A stretch of 64,000 nucleotides of DNA, taken from Sphingobium sp. Cam5-1 (GTDB taxonomy: Bacteria > Pseudomonadota > Alphaproteobacteria > Sphingomonadales > Sphingomonadaceae). The translations under genes and the position numbers were made by a program. Positions 34,912 to 44,628 of this stretch are shown in pieces. Positions within the stretch are counted from its first letter, which is position 1. Each line of letters opens with the position of its first letter. The stretch covers positions 62,001 to 126,000 of the forward strand of contig NZ_CP065140.1 in assembly GCF_015693305.1 (NCBI RefSeq). The letters are read 5' to 3'. The notes under the pieces were generated by a model. That model worked only from the letters and a program-made list of their open reading frames with translations. It was not told the origin of the DNA and did no database searches.

Positions 34912-34931
34912 CCCTCACAGTGGAGAGCCGT

Positions 34932-35252
34932 ATGGCGTGGGTAGCTTTGATCGTTGCAGGCCTGTTGGAGGTCGTCTGGGCTTTCTTCATGAAGCAGTCT
35001 GCCGGGTTCACACGCATCGTCCCGTCGGCGATTACCGTGGTCACAATGCTGGCCAGTTTCGCGCTCCTCTCCTTTTCCATGAAGACGCTGCCGCTTGGCA
35101 CCGCTTACACGATATGGACCGGTATTGGCGCCGTCGGCGCCTTCGTGATCGGGATATGGTTGCTGGGAGAAGGGGCGAGCGCGCTGCGTATCGGTGCTGC
35201 GATCCTCATCATCAGCGGCCTCATCCTCATGAAGCTGGCGCCGCAAGGATGA
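34932..35252 (+). CDS. sugE: Small multidrug resistance transporter, SugE/Gdx type
   Basis: A 106-residue protein with four membrane helices. The start MAWVALIVAGLLEVVWAFFM contains the essential Glu13 of SMR transporters, and the LLEVVWAFFMKQS form (rather than FAEVIGT of EmrE) is the Gdx/SugE signature. These proteins export guanidinium in exchange for protons. The frame extends upstream, but ATG 34932 with GGAG 7 nt before it fits the family length. A guanidine-II-like hairpin lies directly upstream. Confidence 0.92.
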   Translation: MAWVALIVAGLLEVVWAFFMKQSAGFTRIVPSAITVVTMLASFALLSFSMKTLPLGTAYTIWTGIGAVGAFVIGIWLLGEGASALRIGAAILIISGLILMKLAPQG

Positions 35253-35432
35253 CGGGCTGCGGCCTCGCTGGACGAGCGGGGCTTATCACGCCTTCGGGAA
35301 CAAGCGATGGCGCGCTATGATCTGCCGCGCCGGCATATGGGGCTCAGGCTTGCGAGGCGAGCACCTGCCGCCTGACGAGAGGATCAGTGGACCATCGGGC
35401 GGCCGCCCGCTCTCCCACTCACTGCAAGGCTG

Positions 35433-36179
35433 CTACAAACTCAGCCCTACGCGCCCGACCATGCTGGCGCCCGCGTCGCGGCGGCTCGGCCCATCAATGC
35501 TGCTGTTGACGTAGCGCAGTCCCGCCGACCAGCAGCCCTTCAGATAGTCGACGCCGACGCCATGGTCCCAATAGGTGCCATCGGGCCGCAGCCGCGCCGC
35601 CTTGGCGGGGTTGCGCACGTCACCCGACGATCGCCCGACCCAGGCCGACATGGTCAAGGGGGTGCCCGGCACGCCGACAAATGCCGATGCCGAGAGATGA
35701 AGATTGTCGCCGCCGATGGAGGTTTGGCGCGGAGCATAACTGCCCATCAGGTCGACGCTGATCGGTCCCATCAAGAAACCGGCGCCCGCGCCGATTTCGC
35801 CATAGCCCTGCCCGGAAGCTCCGACGAACAGGTGATAGCGCGCGTCGGCGGTCAGTCGCCACGCCCCGATCTGCCGCACATAGCTTGGCCCGACATCGAC
35901 CACAGCGGCCGCGCCGTCGTGACGATCGCTGCCCCACAGCGCAACGGTCGCGCCGTCAAGGCTCAGTCCCTCGTAAACGGGGACCGACAGGCGGCCACGC
36001 ACTACCGGATCGCCATCGCTCCAGCTCAAGCCTTGGCGCCGCTCGTCGCTCGCCACCCCGATGCTTGCCGTCAGGTCATCGGCATATTGGGCGCGGGCCG
36101 GCCCGGCACTGAATAAAACAGCCATCGCTCCTGCCAGGAAACGGCGCAGCTTGATGGGAAGCAAGGGTTTAAAGCGCAT
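35433..36179 (-). CDS. TorF-family putative porin
   Basis: A 248-residue protein from ATG 36179 (MRFKPLLPIKLRRFLAGAMA), with a signal peptide ending near ARAQ. The mature part is a chain of amphipathic beta strands (for example DLTASIGVASDERRQGLSWS, YGEIGAGAGFLMGPISVDLM) and ends in GRVGLSL, a hydrophobic C-terminus typical of outer-membrane barrels. This is the layout of the bacterial TorF/Gcw_chp porin group. A TTG start at 36218 is possible but would spoil the signal peptide. The substrate is unknown. Confidence 0.8.
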   Translation of the reverse strand: MRFKPLLPIKLRRFLAGAMAVLFSAGPARAQYADDLTASIGVASDERRQGLSWSDGDPVVRGRLSVPVYEGLSLDGATVALWGSDRHDGAAAVVDVGPSYVRQIGAWRLTADARYHLFVGASGQGYGEIGAGAGFLMGPISVDLMGSYAPRQTSIGGDNLHLSASAFVGVPGTPLTMSAWVGRSSGDVRNPAKAARLRPDGTYWDHGVGVDYLKGCWSAGLRYVNSSIDGPSRRDAGASMVGRVGLSL

Positions 36180-36379
36180 CGAGTCCGGCCAATAACGACG
36201 TGCGGTCCTGCTGTGCAACAGCTATCACATGGCCCCTGAACGGCACCTCGCCCTGTTGCAGCAATATGGCAGCGTTCAGCAAAATTGCCACGGCAGGTTG
36301 ACCGCCGCCCGTCCCTTCGATTATTCGCGCCTCGGGTCGCAACCGAAACGATAATCAACGCGAACCACTCAGGGGAAAC

Positions 36380-37024
36380 ATGAAGACACTCTCTATTACG
36401 CTTCTGGCGATCGTCGCCGGAGCCACCTCCGCTCACGCCGAAACCTTCTCCGGCCCGTTCATCGGCGCCCAGATCAGCCGTGACGCCTATGAAGTGAAAG
36501 CCGAAGGCACCGACCTCGGCTTCGCCACCCTCGACCTTGACGGCCTGAGCGGCAATGGCGTGGGCGGCGGTCTCTATGTCGGCTACGACTATGCTCTCTC
36601 GAACACTGTCTTCTTCGGTGTCGAGGCCAATGCGAACTTCTCGGGCGCGAGCATCTCGGCGCAGCTCGACGATGGCGTCGACAGCGTGAGCGGCAAGATC
36701 AAGGCTCGCGAATCCTTCGGCCTGAGTGCGCGCCTGGGCGCAATGATTGCCGAGAACACCGCCGTCTACGCGCGGGGCGGCTGGCAGTCGACCAAGTTCA
36801 AGGCACAGGCATTTGACGGCGTGGACAGCTACAGCAGCAAGACGATGCAGGACGCCCTCGTTTACGGCGCGGGTCTGGAAACCCGCATTGCGGCCCAGAC
36901 TTCGGTTCGCATCGAATATCTGATCGAGGATTATGGCAGCGCGGGCCTCAACAAGGATCTTGGCGCCAACGGCATCCGCGTTGACAACAACAAGCTCTCG
37001 CTGGGTATTTCCTGGCGCTATTAA
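36380..37024 (+). CDS. Outer-membrane beta-barrel protein (porin/Omp25-like)
   Basis: A 214-residue protein with signal peptide MKTLSITLLAIVAGATSAHA and an eight-stranded OmpA-like barrel: FSGPFIGAQISRDAYEV, GGGLYVGYDYALSNTVFFGV, VRIEYLIEDYG, and the terminal LSLGISWRY with a C-terminal aromatic residue that directs BAM assembly. Such proteins are abundant in alphaproteobacteria as surface structural proteins. It is a single gene followed by a strong terminator. Confidence 0.87.
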   Translation: MKTLSITLLAIVAGATSAHAETFSGPFIGAQISRDAYEVKAEGTDLGFATLDLDGLSGNGVGGGLYVGYDYALSNTVFFGVEANANFSGASISAQLDDGVDSVSGKIKARESFGLSARLGAMIAENTAVYARGGWQSTKFKAQAFDGVDSYSSKTMQDALVYGAGLETRIAAQTSVRIEYLIEDYGSAGLNKDLGANGIRVDNNKLSLGISWRY

Positions 37025-37042
37025 GCTTGGGTCAGCCATAGG

Positions 37043-37070
37043 AAAGGGGCCTCTGTCGAGGCCCCTTTTT
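37043..37070 (+). terminator. Rho-independent terminator
   Basis: AAAGGGGCCTC, loop TGTC, GAGGCCCC and TTTTT, 18 nt after the stop of the barrel protein. A perfect stem with a U-tract. Confidence 0.9.
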
Positions 37071-37204
37071 CCATCAAGGTTGTTCGAGGGATCCTCAACT
37101 GACTCCGCCTTTCACAGTCGGCGGAGTCCCTTGTCGTGACAAGGTCGACATATTGCATGAGCCGGCGCGGGCATCCGAACCGATCTGCAGGGAGCGTAGT
37201 CTTT

Positions 37205-37396
37205 ATGCGCAAATCGCCCGATCGCCCCATCTGGCCGCTCCTGTCGGCTGTCACCCTCGCGGCCGCCATCATTTCCTATATCCGTTCAACCGGCGCCGCG
37301 CCGGTCGGAATGGAAGTCGCACTGTTTGCGGTCCGCTGGCTCGGGATCGCTGCCTTCGCGCTGCTCGGCAGACTTTTGTTCCGGTCGCGATGCTGA
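37205..37396 (+). CDS. Small membrane protein (63 aa)
   Basis: From ATG 37205 the frame reads MRKSPDRPIWPLLSAVTLAA and contains two hydrophobic helices (residues 9-25 and 33-58) with an Arg-rich end (LLGRLLFRSRC). A longer frame begins at 37136, but its N-terminus is polar and unlike a membrane protein. It lies after a terminator and has GGGAG about 10 nt before the start. Unknown function. Confidence 0.5.
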   Translation: MRKSPDRPIWPLLSAVTLAAAIISYIRSTGAAPVGMEVALFAVRWLGIAAFALLGRLLFRSRC

Positions 37397-37583
37397 TCGT
37401 TTCGCCGGGCATGGCATCATCGTCCGCCCAACTCATGTCCATGACCAGGCGTCCGGCCTTGCCGGCACGCCGAGAGCAACGACGGCAGGACAGGGACGGT
37501 CACCTAATGTTCCTGTCGATAACATCGTCGCCGGGCTTCGCGCCAAGCGCATCCTTATGATCTCCGACCCCAGACGAACGGAA

Positions 37584-38483
37584 TCAAGGCTCCTCTCCAC
37601 CCGAAAGCAGGATAGTCCGCCGGAACCGATCGGCCGAGGGCGACAGGCGATGCTTGTGTATCATCCACAAGCGGCTCGACACCTGCGATGAAAGCGGTCG
37701 CAGAACGACATCGTCGACCTGGATGCGCGACAGGGACGCCGCGAGGATTGTCACACCCAAGCCCGCGGCGACCAGGCCGAGCAGACTGGCAAAGCTTGCC
37801 ACTTCAAGGCTGATCGTCGGCTGGAAGCCCGCCTGTTCGCAAAGGCCGAAAAAATGATCGTTGAAATCTGCGCTGCTGGTCGTTGCATACAGAAGGAACG
37901 GGACGCCTTCCAGATCAGCGATTGAGGGATCGATCCCGCCCTGAGCGAGAGGATGGTCCTTTCGCAACGCCAGGACCATCTCCTCCTGCAACAGGCACCG
38001 GGACGTCATGCCGGCGGGCAGCCGCGGCGGGTCTATGCCCCGGATGATGCCGATGTCGAGGTCATCCCTGTCGATCCGCGCGACCTGATCGTCACGCCCC
38101 AGTTCATGCAGCTCCAGTTCGACGCCAGGGCAGGATCTGCGAAAGGCATAGAGGGCGTTCGCAACCTGCGGCACGAACGGAGCCGACGCGGTGAAGGCCA
38201 CGCCCAGTCGCCCCGCGCGCCCATCTCCCGCAAGGCGGGCGACGTTGCCGGCATGCTCGAACTGGGCCAGGACCTTGCGCGCCTCGACCAGAAACAGTTC
38301 GCCCGCTCGCGTCAGGGACACTCGCCGGCTGGTGCGGTCGAACAGCCTCGCACCCAGCTCCTCCTCCAATGCCCTGATCTGCTGGCTGAGCGGGGGTTGC
38401 GACATGTGGAGGCGCTGCGCTGCCCGTCCGAAATGCAGTTCCTCGGCGAGACAGATAAAATAGCGCAGATGACGCAAATCCAC
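37584..38483 (-). CDS. LysR-family transcriptional regulator
   Basis: A 299-residue protein with the N-terminal winged HTH (MDLRHLRYFICLAEELHFGR, MSQPPLSQQIRALEEELGAR) and a periplasmic-binding-protein-like effector domain at about 90-290. It is transcribed divergently from the RND efflux operon with a 195-bp gap that contains a clean LysR-type palindrome at 38503-38520. It is therefore the likely regulator of the pump, responding to a pump substrate or related small molecule. Confidence 0.92.
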   Translation of the reverse strand: MDLRHLRYFICLAEELHFGRAAQRLHMSQPPLSQQIRALEEELGARLFDRTSRRVSLTRAGELFLVEARKVLAQFEHAGNVARLAGDGRAGRLGVAFTASAPFVPQVANALYAFRRSCPGVELELHELGRDDQVARIDRDDLDIGIIRGIDPPRLPAGMTSRCLLQEEMVLALRKDHPLAQGGIDPSIADLEGVPFLLYATTSSADFNDHFFGLCEQAGFQPTISLEVASFASLLGLVAAGLGVTILAASLSRIQVDDVVLRPLSSQVSSRLWMIHKHRLSPSADRFRRTILLSGGEEP

Positions 38484-38502
38484 TCGATCAATTCTCCTGA
38501 CA

Positions 38503-38520
38503 GATCAATCAGCCTTGATC
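38503..38520. promoter_or_regulatory. LysR-type operator palindrome
   Basis: GATCAA, six bases, TTGATC. The 6-bp arms are perfect and it sits 20 nt upstream of the LysR gene and 159 nt upstream of the pump. It fits a LysR recognition site. Confidence 0.55.
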
Positions 38521-38678
38521 TAGATATTGGACATCCTGATTCCAAGCGGCCAGAGGGACCAAAGAGTAGCGTTTCGCAACCAGATCGTGCCGGGATCGCC
38601 GGCGGGGACAGGAAATTGCCCCCCAAGCGTCGCACGCACGGACATTCCCGGGGAGAGGCCATCGCATTTCAGCGGCCC

Positions 38679-41600
38679 ATGGGCCGCGATCACGGAGTCT
38701 TGGGGTTGATCGATATCGTCAAGGTTGCGCTGCACCGGCCGCTGACGTTCATCGTCATGGCCATTTTGATCGCGATCATAGGCGTGCTGGCCGCTGCCCG
38801 AACGCCTGTGGATATATTCCCCAATATCCGGATCCCCGTCGTCGCGGTGGCCTGGAACTATTCCGGTTTGTCGCCTGAGGACATGTCGAACCGGATCATC
38901 GGCCCTTATGAGCGGGTTCTGACCACGACGGTCAATGATATCGACCATATCGAAAGCCAGTCGCTGCAGGGCATCGGCATCGTGAAGATCTATTTCCAGC
39001 CCGGCGCGGATATCCGGACGGCCACCGCACAGGTGACGTCGGTCTCCCAGACGGTGCTGCGTCAGATGCCCCCGGGGATTACGCCTCCACTCATCCTCAA
39101 TTACAGTGCGTCAACGGTGCCGATCCTGCAGCTCGCCCTGTCCGGCAAAGGCCTGTCCGAACAGCAATTGTTCGACCTGGGCGTAAACCAGATCAGGCCG
39201 CAGCTCGTCACCATTCCGGGCCTCGCCATGCCCTATCCCTCCGGCGGCAGGCAACGGCAGGTCCAGATCGACCTCGATCCCGTCGCCCTTCAGTCGAAGG
39301 GATTGTCGGCGCAGGATGTCGGCAATGCCATCGCTGCGCAGAACCAGATCAATCCGGCGGGCTTCATCAAGGTCGGATCGACCCAGTATAGCGTGCGGCT
39401 CAACAACGCGCCGGAGTCTATAGAGGCGCTCAATGACCTGCCGGTCAAGGTGGTGAACGGCGCCACCATCACCATGCGCGATGTCGCCCATGTCCGCGAT
39501 GGCAGCGGTCCCCAGCAGAATGTCGTGCATGTCGAAGGACATCGGTCGGTGCTGCTCACAGTGCTCAAAAATGGCAGCACGTCGACCCTCGCCATCGTCA
39601 ACGGCGTCAAGGACGCACTGCCGCGCATCGCCGCCACCCTGCCCGATAGTCTCAAGATCCTGCCCGTGGGGGATCAGTCGCTGTTCGTGAAGGCCGCAGT
39701 ACAGGGCGTAATCCATGAAGGGGCGATCGCGGCGGCTCTCACCTCCCTGATGATCCTTCTTTTCCTCGGCAGCTGGCGCTCGACCGTCATCATCGCGCTT
39801 TCCATTCCGCTCGCCATTCTCGCGGCCATCGCGGCGCTTGCCATGTTCGGGCAGACGCTCAACGTCATGACGCTGGGCGGGCTGGCGCTGGCAGTCGGGA
39901 TCCTGGTCGACGACGCGACCGTCACCATCGAGAATATCAACTGGCACCTGGAACAGGGCAAGGGCGTTGTCGAGGCGATCCTGGACGGCGCGGCACAGAT
40001 CGTCGTACCTGCCTTCGTCTCGCTGCTGTGCATCTGCATCGTGTTCGTGCCCATGTTCTTCCTGCCGGGGATTGCGGGCTTCCTGTTCGTGCCTATGGCG
40101 CTCTCGGTCGTGTTCGCAATGGTGGCGTCGTTCATCCTCTCGCGCACGCTGGTGCCGACGCTGGCCATGTATCTGCTCAAACCTCATGTCGAACATGGCG
40201 ACGGACATCTGGCGGGCACGGCTGGATCGCGCAATCCATTGGTTCATTTCCAGCGCCGGTTCGAAGCGCGGTTCAAGAAGGTCCGTCATGCCTATGTCGG
40301 GCTGCTGCGCCGCGCGCTCGAGGCGCGCAAACCGTTCCTGATCGGCTTCATGATCGTGGTGCTGCTCTCCTTCGGACTATTACCGATGCTCGGCAGCAAC
40401 TTCTTCCCCACGGTCGATTCCGGTCAGATAGCGATGCATGTGCGCGTACCGGTGGGATCGCGCATAGAAAATACAGCCGCGCAGTTCGACCGGATCGCCC
40501 GGACCGTCCGCAGAACCATCCCGGCCACCGAACTGGCGTCCATCACGGACAATATCGGCCTGCCGGTCAGTTCCATCAACACCGTCTACAATAATAGCGG
40601 CACGATCGGCCCGCAGGATGGCGACATGCTGATCGCTCTCAAGGAGGGGCACCGGGCGACCGACGAGATCGTGGCGGAGCTTCGCCGGGAACTGCCGCGT
40701 GAGTTCCCCGGCGCCAGCTTCTCCTTCCTGCCCGCCGACATCACCAGCCAGATCCTCAATTTCGGCGCGCCTGCTCCGATCGATATCCAGATTGCCGGCA
40801 AGAATGCCGAGGCCAACCGCCGCTATGCGCAAAAGCTGCTGGCGAAAATCGCGACCATTCCCGGTCTCGCCGACGCTCGCATCCAGCAACCGGCCCGGTC
40901 ACCGCAATTCGAGGTCGAAGTCGACCGTTCGCGCGCCGGCCAATATGGCCTCACCGAACGCGACGTCACCTCCAGCCTGGCAAGCCAGCTTGCCGGCACT
41001 TCGCAGACCGCGCCGGTATTTTTCGTGAACCCGGAAAATGGCGTCCAGTATCCGGTGGTCGCGCAGGCCCCCGAATATCTGGTGGGCTCGCTGAGTGCAC
41101 TGTCGAACGTACCGGTGTCGGGCACGGCTGGATCGGCCGTGCAGCCGCTGGGCGGCCTCGCGACGATCCTGCGGTCGAACACCGTGCCGGTCGTATCGCA
41201 TTATAATATCGCACCGGTGCTCGACATTTTCGCTACCACCCAGGGCCGCGACCTCGGCGCGGTGGCGGGCGACATCGAGGCAGCCATCAAGTCCCTTGAA
41301 AAGGAGCAGCCCAAGGGTGTGAGCGTCACGATCAGGGGGCAATATGCGACAATGACGACGGCCTTTTCCGGCCTGGGTTTCGGCCTCGCGGGCGCCATCG
41401 TCCTCATTTATCTCCTGATCGTCGTCAATTTCCAGAGCTGGATCGATCCGTTCGTCATCATCACCGCCTTGCCCGCCGCGCTCGCCGGCATCGTCTGGAT
41501 GCTGTTCGTGACCGGCACCACGCTGTCGGTTCCCGCACTGACGGGAGCCATCATGTGCATGGGCGTTGCCACCGCCAACTCGATCCTCGTGGTCAGTTTC

Positions 41601-41897
41601 GCGCGCGAAAAGCTGACCGAACTGGGCGATGCGACGCGTGCGGCTGTCGAGGCGGGGATGGTCCGTTTCCGGCCGGTGCTGATGACCGCCCTCGCGATGG
41701 TCATCGGCATGGGGCCCATGGCGCTGGGGCTGGGGGAAGGCGGCGAACAGAACGCCCCGCTCGGCCGCGCGGTAGTCGGCGGCCTCATCTGCGCCACCAT
41801 CGCCACCCTCTTCTTCGTGCCCGCGGTCTTCGCCCTCGTCCACCGCAACCACAAGCGCCCCCATCCCCAGACGGAAATGCACCCCAGCCATGCCTGA
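38679..41897 (+). CDS. RND-family efflux pump permease
   Basis: A 1,072-residue inner-membrane proton antiporter. It has the RND layout: helix 1 at LTFIVMAILIAIIGVLAAAR, a large periplasmic loop (about 50-330), helices 2-6 with the motif VGILVDDATVTIENI whose acidic residues carry protons, a second loop, and helices 8-12. It belongs to the AcrB superfamily, nearer to the HAE or MexF-like type with short loops than to heavy-metal pumps. The start is uncertain: ATG 38679 is used, but TTG near 38706 after GGAG also fits. It overlaps the adaptor gene by 8 bp. Confidence 0.9.
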   Translation: MGRDHGVLGLIDIVKVALHRPLTFIVMAILIAIIGVLAAARTPVDIFPNIRIPVVAVAWNYSGLSPEDMSNRIIGPYERVLTTTVNDIDHIESQSLQGIGIVKIYFQPGADIRTATAQVTSVSQTVLRQMPPGITPPLILNYSASTVPILQLALSGKGLSEQQLFDLGVNQIRPQLVTIPGLAMPYPSGGRQRQVQIDLDPVALQSKGLSAQDVGNAIAAQNQINPAGFIKVGSTQYSVRLNNAPESIEALNDLPVKVVNGATITMRDVAHVRDGSGPQQNVVHVEGHRSVLLTVLKNGSTSTLAIVNGVKDALPRIAATLPDSLKILPVGDQSLFVKAAVQGVIHEGAIAAALTSLMILLFLGSWRSTVIIALSIPLAILAAIAALAMFGQTLNVMTLGGLALAVGILVDDATVTIENINWHLEQGKGVVEAILDGAAQIVVPAFVSLLCICIVFVPMFFLPGIAGFLFVPMALSVVFAMVASFILSRTLVPTLAMYLLKPHVEHGDGHLAGTAGSRNPLVHFQRRFEARFKKVRHAYVGLLRRALEARKPFLIGFMIVVLLSFGLLPMLGSNFFPTVDSGQIAMHVRVPVGSRIENTAAQFDRIARTVRRTIPATELASITDNIGLPVSSINTVYNNSGTIGPQDGDMLIALKEGHRATDEIVAELRRELPREFPGASFSFLPADITSQILNFGAPAPIDIQIAGKNAEANRRYAQKLLAKIATIPGLADARIQQPARSPQFEVEVDRSRAGQYGLTERDVTSSLASQLAGTSQTAPVFFVNPENGVQYPVVAQAPEYLVGSLSALSNVPVSGTAGSAVQPLGGLATILRSNTVPVVSHYNIAPVLDIFATTQGRDLGAVAGDIEAAIKSLEKEQPKGVSVTIRGQYATMTTAFSGLGFGLAGAIVLIYLLIVVNFQSWIDPFVIITALPAALAGIVWMLFVTGTTLSVPALTGAIMCMGVATANSILVVSFAREKLTELGDATRAAVEAGMVRFRPVLMTALAMVIGMGPMALGLGEGGEQNAPLGRAVVGGLICATIATLFFVPAVFALVHRNHKRPHPQTEMHPSHA

Positions 41898-43083
41898 GAC
41901 ATCTTTCCCCGATACGGCCAGCAACGGCGCCGTCGCCGGACCCGACAACCGGACATTGAAGCGCGCAGGGATCGGCGCGGGCATCGTCGCCCTGCTGATC
42001 GTGGGCGTCGGCGTCGCCACGCGGATCCACGCGACCAGCGATCTTAAGGAAACGGCCATGCGGGACGCCATTCCCACGGTCGCCGTCGTCCTGCCGCAGC
42101 GTGGCGACAAAAGCGGGGCGCTGATCCTGCCTGGCAATGTCCAGGCCTATAACAGCGCTGCCATCTACGCGCGGACCAACGGCTATGTGAGGCGCTGGCT
42201 GGCCGATATCGGCGACAATGTCCGGGCCGGCCAGCCTCTTGCGATGCTCGACGCGCCCGATCTCGATCAGCAGCTCGCCGCAGCACAGGCCGATTACCAG
42301 ACCGCCCTTGCCAACCAGCGCCTGGCCGGCACGACCGCAACGCGCTGGCGCGCGATGCTGGAGAAGGATGCGGTGTCGCGGCAGGAGGCGGACGAAAAGG
42401 CAGGCGACCTGGCGGCGAAGTCCGCTTTATCCAACGCCGCGCTCGCCAATGTGAAGCGGCTGCGGGCGTTACAGGGTTTCACGCGCCTCACGGCCCCGTT
42501 CGACGGCGTGGTGACGAGCCGGTCGGCGCAGATCGGTGCGCTGGTCGTGGCCGGCAACGCCGCCTCCCAACCGCTCTTCACCGTATCCGATGTCCACCGG
42601 ATGCGCATCTATGTGCGTGTGCCCCAGCTTTACTCAGCCCAGCTCAAAACCGGCATGCCAGCGACGCTGAGTCTGCCCGAATATCCCGGCCGCAGCTTCA
42701 CCGCGACGCTCACCAGCAGCGCCGGCGCTGTCGATGCCCAGTCGGGCGCGGTGCTGGTGCAGTTGCAGGCGGATAATCCCGACCGCGCGTTGAAGCCGGG
42801 CGCATTCGCGCAGGTCCGCTTCAATGTCGGCGGAGGCGGCGGAAACGCCCTCACCCTGCCCGGTAGCGCGATCCTGTATGGGAATGACGGCCCGACGATC
42901 GCTGTGGTCGACGGCCAGGGGAAGGTCGCCTTGCAGCCCGTTACCATCGCCCGCGACGAGGGAGCCAGGGTCGTCGTCTCCAACGGGCTTCGCATGGGCG
43001 ACCGCGTGATAGACACGCCGCCTGACGCAATTCAGGCGGGCGATCGCGTCCATGTGCAGCAGGCGAAGGCCCATGCGGAATAG
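41890..43083 (+). CDS. RND efflux periplasmic adaptor
   Basis: A 397-residue membrane-fusion protein. One N-terminal helix (about 25-45), then lipoyl halves (YVRRWLADIGDNVRAGQPLA; FTRLTAPFDGVVTSRSAQIG) around a helical hairpin, and beta-barrel domains ending in AGDRVHVQQ. It links the RND permease to the outer-membrane channel. Translation is coupled at both ends by gene overlaps. Confidence 0.93.
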   Translation: MPETSFPDTASNGAVAGPDNRTLKRAGIGAGIVALLIVGVGVATRIHATSDLKETAMRDAIPTVAVVLPQRGDKSGALILPGNVQAYNSAAIYARTNGYVRRWLADIGDNVRAGQPLAMLDAPDLDQQLAAAQADYQTALANQRLAGTTATRWRAMLEKDAVSRQEADEKAGDLAAKSALSNAALANVKRLRALQGFTRLTAPFDGVVTSRSAQIGALVVAGNAASQPLFTVSDVHRMRIYVRVPQLYSAQLKTGMPATLSLPEYPGRSFTATLTSSAGAVDAQSGAVLVQLQADNPDRALKPGAFAQVRFNVGGGGGNALTLPGSAILYGNDGPTIAVVDGQGKVALQPVTIARDEGARVVVSNGLRMGDRVIDTPPDAIQAGDRVHVQQAKAHAE

Positions 43084-44473
43084 ATCCGTGCGGTCCGCGG
43101 GGCTGCTGATAATGACCGGTCTGGGAGCCTGTTCGATGGCGCCCCAATATCGGCCGCCGCAGGTCACGCCGCCCAAAAGCTACAGGGAAATAGCTGGCTG
43201 GACGCCGGCCGCTCCCATGGACGCGGTGGCGCGGGGAGACTGGTGGCGGGTCTTCAATGACACGGTGCTCGACGATCTGGAGCAAAAGGCGGAGGCCGCC
43301 AGCCCGACGCTGGCCGCGGCGCTAGCGCGCTACGAGCAGGCGCGTGCCGTCGCGCGCGCGGAAGCGTCCGACCTGATGCCGGAGATCGACGCCGACGGCA
43401 GCACCAGCCGGCGGCGCGTGTCGGGCAACCGTTTCCAGGGCAATGGCCAAAGCGTCACCTATAACGACGTATCGGTCGGCGGATCGCTGGACTATGAACT
43501 GGATCTGTGGGGCCGCATCCGCAACAGCGTGAAGGCCGCGCGTGCCGATGCGCAGGCGAGCAAGGCCGATCTCGCCTCCGCGCGTCTCAGCCTGCATGCG
43601 GCGGTAGCGGACGCCTATGTCCGCCTGCGCGGCCTCGATGCACAGGCGGATTTGCTGCGAAGTTCCGTGGCGGCGTTCGATCATGCCTATAAATTGACCC
43701 GGACGCGTCATGAGGGTGGCATCGCCTCGGGGATCGACGTCAACCGGGCGCAGACGACGCTCAGCAATGCAAAAGCACGGATTTCCGTGATCGCCAACCA
43801 ACGCGCGGCCACCGAACATGAGCTGGCGGCGCTGACCGGCGCGCTTGCCTCGGAATTTTCTGTCGCGCCGCAGGTCCGCACGTTCGGCGCACCCGGCGTG
43901 CCCACGGGCATGCCCTCTACGCTGCTTGAGCGCAGGCCCGACATAGCGGCGGCGGAACGTCGCATGTTCGCCGCCAATGCGCAGGTGGGCGTGGCCCGGG
44001 CGGCGTTCTTTCCGACAGTGACGCTGGGACTGTCCGGCGGCTGGGAAACGACGCGCGGCAATCTGCTCAGCACGCCAGGCAGTTTCTGGGGCCTGGGGCC
44101 GCTCTCGGCCGCGCTCAACCTGTTCGATGGCGGGCGGCGACGAGCGCAGGTCAGATTGTCCCGCGCGCAATATGAGGAGCAGGCAGCGGCCTATCGCGAC
44201 ACCGTGCTGAGTGCCTTCAGGCAGGTTGAAGACGGCATCGCCGCCCTGCATAACCTCGCGGCCCAATGGCACGATCAGCGCGAGGCGGCGCAGGCGGCCC
44301 AGCGCACCAGCGGGATCGCACTGGACCGTTATCGGGACGGCGCGGCGGACTATCTGGAGGTCGTGACCGCGCAGACCGATGCGCTTGACGCGCAAAGCGC
44401 GCTTCTGGAGGTGGAATTCGACCGCGCGCGCGCGTATATCGCCTTGGTGAAGGCTTTGGGCGGACCGGCATGA
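43073..44473 (+). CDS. RND efflux outer-membrane lipoprotein channel (NodT/OprM family)
   Basis: A 466-residue protein. ATG 43073 (MRNRSVRSAGLLIMTGLGAC) gives a lipoprotein signal with Cys20; the longer frame from 43052 would add a polar extension. Two repeated TolC-like helical halves are visible (about 55-240 and 260-460), ending in AYIALVKALGGPA. It forms the exit duct of the pump and overlaps the adaptor gene by 11 bp. No terminator was found downstream. Confidence 0.92.
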   Translation: MRNRSVRSAGLLIMTGLGACSMAPQYRPPQVTPPKSYREIAGWTPAAPMDAVARGDWWRVFNDTVLDDLEQKAEAASPTLAAALARYEQARAVARAEASDLMPEIDADGSTSRRRVSGNRFQGNGQSVTYNDVSVGGSLDYELDLWGRIRNSVKAARADAQASKADLASARLSLHAAVADAYVRLRGLDAQADLLRSSVAAFDHAYKLTRTRHEGGIASGIDVNRAQTTLSNAKARISVIANQRAATEHELAALTGALASEFSVAPQVRTFGAPGVPTGMPSTLLERRPDIAAAERRMFAANAQVGVARAAFFPTVTLGLSGGWETTRGNLLSTPGSFWGLGPLSAALNLFDGGRRRAQVRLSRAQYEEQAAAYRDTVLSAFRQVEDGIAALHNLAAQWHDQREAAQAAQRTSGIALDRYRDGAADYLEVVTAQTDALDAQSALLEVEFDRARAYIALVKALGGPA

Positions 44474-44628
44474 TGCGAGCCAGCCGGTCGCAAGCTGCGA
44501 ACGATAAACGCAGCGTTCCTTGATACAAAGCACTGCGCATGTTGAGTTCGACCAGGTCGTCCTCCAAAATCGGCTAAGTGTTTAGTCCAGGCATTTGATG
44601 CGCGTCAGGGCCTGAGTTTCTCGGCTAA

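Noticed and set aside
37953..38678. Extended N-terminus of the RND permease frame overlapping the LysR gene
   Set aside because: The added 242 residues are antisense to LysR and polar. RND permeases begin with the first membrane helix, near 38700.
39111..40289. A 392-codon minus-strand frame inside the RND permease gene
   Set aside because: Its Asp/Arg/His-rich sequence is typical of antisense frames in membrane-protein genes, and the plus strand encodes a full permease.
44515..44535. A third partial copy of the TGATACAAAGC motif after the outer-membrane channel gene
   Set aside because: It lacks the GACA and ATAG half, points toward debris rather than a gene, and is probably a chance match.
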